64,000 nt of DNA from Thermococcus sp. Bubb.Bath. Lineage in GTDB: Archaea; Methanobacteriota_B; Thermococci; Thermococcales; Thermococcaceae. Position numbers and translations under genes: made by a program. The stretch is taken from positions 124,001-188,000 of the forward strand of contig NZ_SNUR01000002.1 of NCBI RefSeq assembly GCF_012027595.1, read 5' to 3'. How positions within the stretch are numbered: position 1 is the stretch's first letter; every line of letters starts with the position of its first letter. The notes under the pieces are model-generated. The model did not search any database and was not told where the DNA came from. It was given only the letters and a program-made list of their open reading frames with translations. Positions 58,853-64,000 of this stretch are shown piece after piece.

Positions 58853-61111
58853 ATGGGGAAACTGTTGGGATGCCTCCTTTTTGGTTATCTGCTTATTTTA
58901 ACTTATGCCGCCCCATTTGGGGGTAACATCTCGGGGGTTAGCGCGACTACGGCGGGGATATCCCTCTCATCTAATGAATCTCAAAACGTGACGAGCGTCC
59001 TTCCCCAGATTCTTAACGATACCATCTCAGAGCTCTCATCGCTTGGAGTCACCGTAAAGAGCTCATCCATATCGAAGCTCTGGTTGAGCTGGTTCGGCAA
59101 CATGCAGATGGACATTTCAGGAACATACCGCATCAACGAAAATCTCACTGCCCTCATCGACATAACCGTTACCGATTACGGAAACGAGAGCAGTGCCCGG
59201 AATGCCCTTTCAAACATCAGGCTCTCTTGCAGCCCTGGGATTAACATCCCAATCACCGATACGTCGGTTATGCATCGCGAGGGGGACGGAAAAACCTACT
59301 GCTATACCTTTTACACCGACCTCTTCGCCTTCACTAGCCCCGAGAACTTAACCAGCTACAGGGTTAACAAGCACTTCAAGTACCTTAAACAGGAGGTCTA
59401 CGGGCAGTACCTCATCTCGATTGGGGTCGATGGCAATGAGTACGACGATGGCTTTGGCCACTATCTGTACTACGATGGCTATTACAAAGGCAATTACATT
59501 AGAAAGAATGCCTCTCCCATGATTCAGTACCTGGGCAACCGCACGTATTGGGTCACGGCATCATCGGTCAGTCTCACTGTTCTTTTAGTCTACCTCAACC
59601 AGACTCCCACCTCGTATTCAGACAACGTCACGTTGCACCTAACCGTTGACGGAAAAGCCTACTCATCCTATATCTCCAACGTTGAGGGGGTGTACGGAAT
59701 GACACGCTCCTTCTCCGTTCAGATGGGGAACGCCATTACAAGTAGGATAATCTCCCTCCTCCTCAACGCGGCAGCCCCACCGGGGAGCACTCCAAAGAAC
59801 TCACCGAAGGTTGAGATAATCTCCCCACGGGATGGTGCTGCCTTGGATCAGCTCTTCGACGGTTACTTCACGCTCTCCCTCAGGGCCCTCGTAGACGGCG
59901 CGGGTGCCAGCAACCTCTACGCGGTTGTCACGCTTCCAGATGGCTCTGAGAAGCGGGAGAGCGTAATAAAGGGGACGGTAATGGACATTCTGGACATTAG
60001 CAATCCCCCATCCACAGGGGGAACGGTGAGGGTTGACCTCTACGGTAAGGTTAACGGAACCACCACCCTTCTCGCCTCGGATTCTGTGGGGGTCAGCTTC
60101 GTCTCGGAGGAGGTTCCTGGGGATAACATAGACAACGACGGCGACGGCCTCGTTGACTGCGACGACCCGGACATAGCCACCTGTGACGCCTGTGTCCTCC
60201 AGAAGAAGCTCGAATGGGCGGAGTCACTGATGGAGAGGCACATTGACTACATCAACAGGATGATAGAGCATGATCCGAGCATGAAGAGCGTCTACACCCT
60301 CTACATTGACCACCTCCACGAGATACATGATCAGTACAAGGACGACCCGGAGGGGATGGTCAAGGAGATGAACGCCTACATGGAGGAGAAGGTCTACAGG
60401 AACCGGGAGGTCAACGGCTACCTCTCAATCTTCAAGGACGACCCTGAGAAGCGCTACCAGCTCAGGCAGATAGCCGAGAAGTACCGCTACGACCCGATAA
60501 TGAGAAGGATAAAGATGAAGCGCTTCATCTACGAGAACTCGGAGAGCGAGGCTGAGAGGGAAGCGACGATGAACGCTATCCTCACGGGAATCCTTGAGCC
60601 CCCTAAGTGGCTCGTCGGCGGCCAGTACGGTTCCGGAGGCGCGCTGGACTGGGCAAACTTCGTGGCGAGCAACTTCGAGAAGGTCGGTGACACGATTAAG
60701 CTCAAGGGAACGGGGACGGTGAAGATACTCAGGACGCCCGTTAACGTATACCTCGTTGCACAGGACGCGAGGGCTTTGATGAAGCAGGCGGAGGAGCTCA
60801 AGAAGATGAACCTGCCTGAGAACACGAGGGTTTCAATAATAGTTCTCGACGGGGCGACTAAGATAGGGAAGCTCCTCGATCCGACAGGCTACTTTGGGAA
60901 CATGGCGGATGCAACGATAGGCTCCCTCGTGGACCTCCGCAAGAAGATAGAGGAGAGGAACCAGGGCTGGTTCACGTGGAACGGCTACGTACTCCACGAG
61001 ACGGCAAAGCCCGGCATCTACGAGGACTACGAGACGGGCAGGAAGTTCAAGCGCGTTTCAGGGGGATGGTTCAGCAACCCAACCTTCATAGAGGTGAAGG
61101 AGAATGGGTAA
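58853..61111 (+). CDS. Large exported protein of unknown function, first of operon
   Basis: A 752-residue protein with a signal segment (LLGCLLFGYLLILTYAAPFGG). The first 300 residues are Ser/Thr/Asn rich and beta-like, with Cys residues (RLSCSPG, GKTYCYTFYT) that may pair. Around 423-445, GDNIDNDGDGLVDCDDPD is a calcium-binding type Asp loop closed by Cys. The following region to the end is helical and basic (KKLEWAESLMERHIDYINRM ...), with YLVAQDARALMKQAEEL near 640. No known family is recognised. It overlaps the next gene by 8 nt. Confidence 0.7.
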   Translation: MGKLLGCLLFGYLLILTYAAPFGGNISGVSATTAGISLSSNESQNVTSVLPQILNDTISELSSLGVTVKSSSISKLWLSWFGNMQMDISGTYRINENLTALIDITVTDYGNESSARNALSNIRLSCSPGINIPITDTSVMHREGDGKTYCYTFYTDLFAFTSPENLTSYRVNKHFKYLKQEVYGQYLISIGVDGNEYDDGFGHYLYYDGYYKGNYIRKNASPMIQYLGNRTYWVTASSVSLTVLLVYLNQTPTSYSDNVTLHLTVDGKAYSSYISNVEGVYGMTRSFSVQMGNAITSRIISLLLNAAAPPGSTPKNSPKVEIISPRDGAALDQLFDGYFTLSLRALVDGAGASNLYAVVTLPDGSEKRESVIKGTVMDILDISNPPSTGGTVRVDLYGKVNGTTTLLASDSVGVSFVSEEVPGDNIDNDGDGLVDCDDPDIATCDACVLQKKLEWAESLMERHIDYINRMIEHDPSMKSVYTLYIDHLHEIHDQYKDDPEGMVKEMNAYMEEKVYRNREVNGYLSIFKDDPEKRYQLRQIAEKYRYDPIMRRIKMKRFIYENSESEAEREATMNAILTGILEPPKWLVGGQYGSGGALDWANFVASNFEKVGDTIKLKGTGTVKILRTPVNVYLVAQDARALMKQAEELKKMNLPENTRVSIIVLDGATKIGKLLDPTGYFGNMADATIGSLVDLRKKIEERNQGWFTWNGYVLHETAKPGIYEDYETGRKFKRVSGGWFSNPTFIEVKENG

Positions 61112-62348
61112 GTTCACCACATTGCTTCTCATACTCATCCTGCTCGGTGCGCTTTACGTTTACCACACGAACCCGCACATAATCGACGACCTTACGAGGG
61201 GGCCCGATAACTTTGGGAACAGCGGAAACAACTACGGGAACACCCACTCCAGTTCCCCGGGCCCGGGAACCGGCGGTGGCGGGACCAGTACCTCCGGAGG
61301 CTTTAAGGGCTCCGGGTGGGTCAGCAACGGAAGCTCCGGTTCTCCCGAGGTTTACATTGGGGAGGGCTTCGCGGTCGTTCCTACTAATCTAAGCTACATC
61401 CTGCTCAAGGACAGGAACAAGGACGGGAAGATAGATGCCATCTACCTTGACACCACCGGCGACGGAAACTACGACACCGCCTACCTCGACGAGGACTACA
61501 ACGGGAAAACGGACACGTGGAGAACGACCTTCAACGGGGTGAAGAGCTACGCATGGGACATAACGGGAGACGGTATCCCGGACGTGTACGACTCCAACGG
61601 GGATGGGAGGATAGATGCCTGGGATCTCAACTCCGACGGCGTCATAGACGAGCGCGACGTTGACTATGATGGTACCCCTGATCTGCACGACTACGACTTC
61701 GATGGCGTTTTTGATGAGTTTGAGGGCAACGTAACTTCCCACCAGCAAGGCAACGGGAGCGAGACCTCCGGAACCTTCACCTGCCCCTCCAGTGCTGACG
61801 AAGCTTACCGCCTATACATGAACGCATACGACAACCTCGTCCAGCTGATTAACGCCAATGCAAGCCAGGAGGAGCTGGATGAGGCCTACGATGAATACTA
61901 CTCGGCCAGGGAGTGCTATGAGTCTTTTTCCACCAACACAACAACCGCCACTTCCAGTGGAGGGTTTGGAGAGATCAAGACCGTCACCCTCGACACCGAA
62001 GGAGCAATGGCGATAAAGTTCTCCACGGGCGAGCTGAAGGGCTCCGACCAAACCCTGACATGGGAGGACGTTGATATCATGGCAGAACCCTGGTGCGTCG
62101 ATTACCCGGCCCTGCTCGGCCACTGGATAGACCTCGGCGAGGGGAGCCTCGATGAATTAGACCCAAGCGAGATACCGACCTCTGGCTACCCAACAAACGA
62201 GGTGAGCGGGGAGATAAAAGCGGGCTACGTTTACGTTAACAGGAACTCCGATGGAAGCCTAACAGCCTTCGAGCTCGTCTCCCACGAGAAGACCGGTGAC
62301 TGCTCCCATCAGATAACGATAAGGTATGCAAACCTCGGAGGGGGCTGA
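61104..62348 (+). CDS. Membrane-anchored protein with Asp-rich calcium-loop repeats
   Basis: A 414-residue protein. It has an N-terminal anchor (TTLLLILILLGALYVYH) and a Gly/Ser-rich linker. Residues about 102-205 hold repeated D-x-D/N-x-D-G-x-x-D units (RNKDGKIDA, TTGDGNYDT, SNGDGRIDAWD, NSDGVIDERD, DYDGTPD, DFDGVFDE) like thrombospondin type 3 or dockerin loops. The C-terminal third has Cys pairs (TCPSSADEAYRLYMNAY, SARECYESF). The repeats should bind calcium outside the cell. It starts inside the previous gene. Confidence 0.72.
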   Translation: MGKFTTLLLILILLGALYVYHTNPHIIDDLTRGPDNFGNSGNNYGNTHSSSPGPGTGGGGTSTSGGFKGSGWVSNGSSGSPEVYIGEGFAVVPTNLSYILLKDRNKDGKIDAIYLDTTGDGNYDTAYLDEDYNGKTDTWRTTFNGVKSYAWDITGDGIPDVYDSNGDGRIDAWDLNSDGVIDERDVDYDGTPDLHDYDFDGVFDEFEGNVTSHQQGNGSETSGTFTCPSSADEAYRLYMNAYDNLVQLINANASQEELDEAYDEYYSARECYESFSTNTTTATSSGGFGEIKTVTLDTEGAMAIKFSTGELKGSDQTLTWEDVDIMAEPWCVDYPALLGHWIDLGEGSLDELDPSEIPTSGYPTNEVSGEIKAGYVYVNRNSDGSLTAFELVSHEKTGDCSHQITIRYANLGGG

Positions 62349-62475
62349 AACGGAACCGCTCACTGGACTCCACGTCTACGGCCCCCTCCTCGGCCTTTTC
62401 CTGCTCTTGTTGGCGGGTTTGGTTGTGTTTCTCCTCGTGAAATTCACTGTTAGAATAATCAGGAGGTTTGCGTGA
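62326..62475 (+). CDS. 49-residue single-span membrane protein
   Basis: ATG 62326 opens a frame with an N-terminal acidic part (MQTSEGAETEPLTG), one hydrophobic helix (YGPLLGLFLLLLAGLVVFLLV) and a basic end (RIIRRFA), which gives a clear topology with the acidic side outside. It overlaps the previous gene by 23 nt and ends on the start of the next (TGATG). The tight packing in both directions argues that it is real; no ribosome site is strong because the start lies in coding DNA. Confidence 0.6.
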   Translation: MQTSEGAETEPLTGLHVYGPLLGLFLLLLAGLVVFLLVKFTVRIIRRFA

Positions 62476-63887
62476 TGAAGGGAAGGTGGATAACCGCCGT
62501 TCTGGCGGCGTTTTTGGTGATTTCAACGGGCTTTGCCACCGCTTCTAACGAGTCCTGGACAATCTACGATGCCCATATAACAAAGGATGAGGCAGAGAGC
62601 CTCGGTCTGAAGCTTATCGGCGGCGGAGGGGGCGGCAACGGCAACTGGGAGAACACCTACCAGTGGTTTAGGTGCCCCGGCTACGATGACGAGCACCCGC
62701 AGGAGATAACCCTCATGCTGACCCACTACGATAACGACGAGGCGGTAAAGCTGTTTGAGGGCGTCAAGAAAGCCTACCTAAACCTCACAGACCACGACAC
62801 CGAGATGACCAGCATATGGGATGGCTCGGTTTACGGCGTCGAGCACCACTACTACAAGCTGGTCAGCGGAGACGGCTACGTGGGCTACAAGGAGGTCATG
62901 GTCAGGGACTTCTACGACGGCCGCGAGACCGAGACGTACCTCAAGTACCGCTATGCGGCCCTCGTCAATTACCATTACTACGTCTCACTCGAGGCCGAGG
63001 TTCAGAAGGGCTACGCGGATTGCAACCTCGATTCGGCACTTCTGGCCCTGGTAAACACAATGCTGAGCAAGATACCCAACAACACAGTTCGCTTCCCCTC
63101 GACCCTTCCGGCGGGAACCCCGACGGGAGGAACGGGGGGCTCCACTGGAAGTTCTGGCGGGTCATTGAGCCCTCAAGCTAGGGAGAGAATGGAAACGACC
63201 AACGAAAAGCTCAGGAACCGGGGCCTCTCGTGGGGAGGGGTAATAACCGTTAAAACTCCCGGCGGGACCCTCATCAAGTTCAAAAACGAGGGGTACGGCT
63301 ACACCGGGAAGAGCTCGGCCCTGAGCTGGAAGTTCAAGTACTACGGGAACAAGGCCCTGGATTCCTTCATAGACAAGGCCTCAAGCTATCTCCCCAAGCC
63401 CATCGGAATCTTCAAGGACTGGTTCAAGGCTGATAAGGACGTTAACGTCTTCTCGGACGATGAAGCGGTGAGGAAGACCGCTCAGGACCTTCACGTTGAC
63501 GGTAAGAGCGCCTTCCTCTACAACAGGATGTCCGGGATAGAAAAGCGGGAGCTGGAGGTTTCCAAAGTCTCCAACGCCGTGGACGTTCCGCCCCTCGCCA
63601 AGCCCATCGAAGTCGTCTTCAAGTCCATGGGGGTCGCGATAAAGAAGACCCAGGCGGAGAACTACGAGTGGGAGTACAGGAAAACGGCCGAGATAGCGCT
63701 CCGCTACAAGAAGGCCGGCCTGAAGTACCGCGACATAATCAGGGAAACGGTGAACGAGATGGAGGACACAACGCAGGGAATGAACAGAGTCAATATGCTC
63801 AACCGCTACTCCGGGGGCGACTACCGCGACCAGGAGGCGAGGGTGAGGCTCTACATCAACGAGCTCTTCCAGGAGGGTAAGATATGA
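62475..63887 (+). CDS. Exported protein of unknown function, third large gene of operon
   Basis: A 470-residue protein with a signal peptide (WITAVLAAFLVISTGFATAS). The first 200 residues are acidic and aromatic (YQWFRCPGYDDEHPQEITLML, WDGSVYGVEHHYYKLVSG), followed by a Gly/Thr/Ser linker and a basic helical half (LSPQARERMETTNEKLRNRG onward). No family is recognised. The overall plan, exported beta-like half, linker, then basic helical half, is like that of the protein at 58853. Start is ATG 62475 or GTG 62472; GGAGG precedes both. Confidence 0.68.
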   Translation: MKGRWITAVLAAFLVISTGFATASNESWTIYDAHITKDEAESLGLKLIGGGGGGNGNWENTYQWFRCPGYDDEHPQEITLMLTHYDNDEAVKLFEGVKKAYLNLTDHDTEMTSIWDGSVYGVEHHYYKLVSGDGYVGYKEVMVRDFYDGRETETYLKYRYAALVNYHYYVSLEAEVQKGYADCNLDSALLALVNTMLSKIPNNTVRFPSTLPAGTPTGGTGGSTGSSGGSLSPQARERMETTNEKLRNRGLSWGGVITVKTPGGTLIKFKNEGYGYTGKSSALSWKFKYYGNKALDSFIDKASSYLPKPIGIFKDWFKADKDVNVFSDDEAVRKTAQDLHVDGKSAFLYNRMSGIEKRELEVSKVSNAVDVPPLAKPIEVVFKSMGVAIKKTQAENYEWEYRKTAEIALRYKKAGLKYRDIIRETVNEMEDTTQGMNRVNMLNRYSGGDYRDQEARVRLYINELFQEGKI

Positions 63888-64000
63888 AGGGAAAGGCGAT
63901 TTTGCTGGTTCTTCTGCTCATCGGGGCTTACCTCTACCTCAGCGGCTACCACGTTCCGGATAACCTGAACCCGAACGACCTCGTCAACAAGACAAAGGGA
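63884..64000 (+). CDS. Membrane-anchored protein, 3' end cut by window edge
   Basis: ATG 63884 overlaps the previous stop (ATGA) and the frame is open to the edge for 39 codons. It begins MKGKAILLVLLLIGAYLYLSGYHVPDNLN, a short anchor then a polar stretch, which parallels the start of the protein at 61104 (anchor, then YHTNPHIIDDLTRG). The operon may therefore be a repeated pair of a large exported protein and an anchored protein. Confidence 0.6.
   Translation, partial: MKGKAILLVLLLIGAYLYLSGYHVPDNLNPNDLVNKTKG

Overview
The window reads as chromosome of a hyperthermophilic archaeon of the order Thermococcales, most likely a Thermococcus. The evidence is the gene content (GH57 4-alpha-glucanotransferase with a TATCAC-N5-GTGATA operator, archaeosine synthase, CDP-archaeol synthase, TtuA-type tRNA thiolase, DUF257 paralogues, CGP-CTERM anchored exoproteins), archaeal TATA boxes about 25-30 nt upstream of starts, GGTGA/GGTGG ribosome binding sites, and dense coding with 4-nt overlaps.

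Layout. 0-5 kb (minus strand): a complete dTDP-L-rhamnose cassette, rmlA-rmlB-rmlC-[vapB-vapC]-rmlD, ending in a flippase cut by the left edge. 5-16 kb: an accessory island of toxin-antitoxin and nucleotidyltransferase modules in several states of decay. It holds an AbiE pair with a shortened toxin, a winged-helix/nucleotidyltransferase pair with a 46-bp dyad over its promoter, an archaeal ATPase, IS200/IS605-like end hairpins, a vapBC pair, a second AbiE locus broken by a nonsense codon, and an unassigned module of one RHH/coiled-coil protein, two unknown proteins and a divergent coiled-coil/winged-helix protein. 16-29 kb: surface glycan synthesis. A UDP-GlcNAc-derived 2,3-diamino-uronic acid route (dehydrogenase, 3-dehydrogenase, aminotransferase, acetyltransferase) is interrupted by two more vapBC pairs; four glycosyltransferases, a flippase, a nucleotidylyltransferase and an epimerase follow.

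29-31 kb: a small secreted protein resembling TasA/camelysin and archaeal bundling pilins, followed by two tandem C/D box guide RNAs that each have their own promoter. 30-55 kb: mostly core genes: MfnA-type decarboxylase, antiporter, HAD phosphatase, polyprenol kinase-like protein, dihydropteroate synthase-like protein, glucanotransferase, tRNA-modification enzymes (TtuA, MtaB, ArcS), CarS, a secreted GH13 enzyme, a TldD/ferritin-like/TldE cluster and a transporter flanked by two UspA-type genes. 55-64 kb: an exported Lon-type (S16) serine protease with a CGP-CTERM anchor, a BtpA-family protein, then a tightly overlapping operon of large exported proteins of unknown function with Asp-rich calcium-loop repeats. 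That operon runs off the right edge and is preceded by a long 5' hairpin.

The best candidates for undescribed biology are the exported-protein operon at 58.8-64 kb, the TasA-like protein beside the glycan locus, the repeated placement of vapBC pairs at joints of sugar operons, and the promoter dyads of the 5-16 kb island. No tRNA, rRNA or CRISPR array was seen. Functional names rest on motif recognition by eye; no database search was run.
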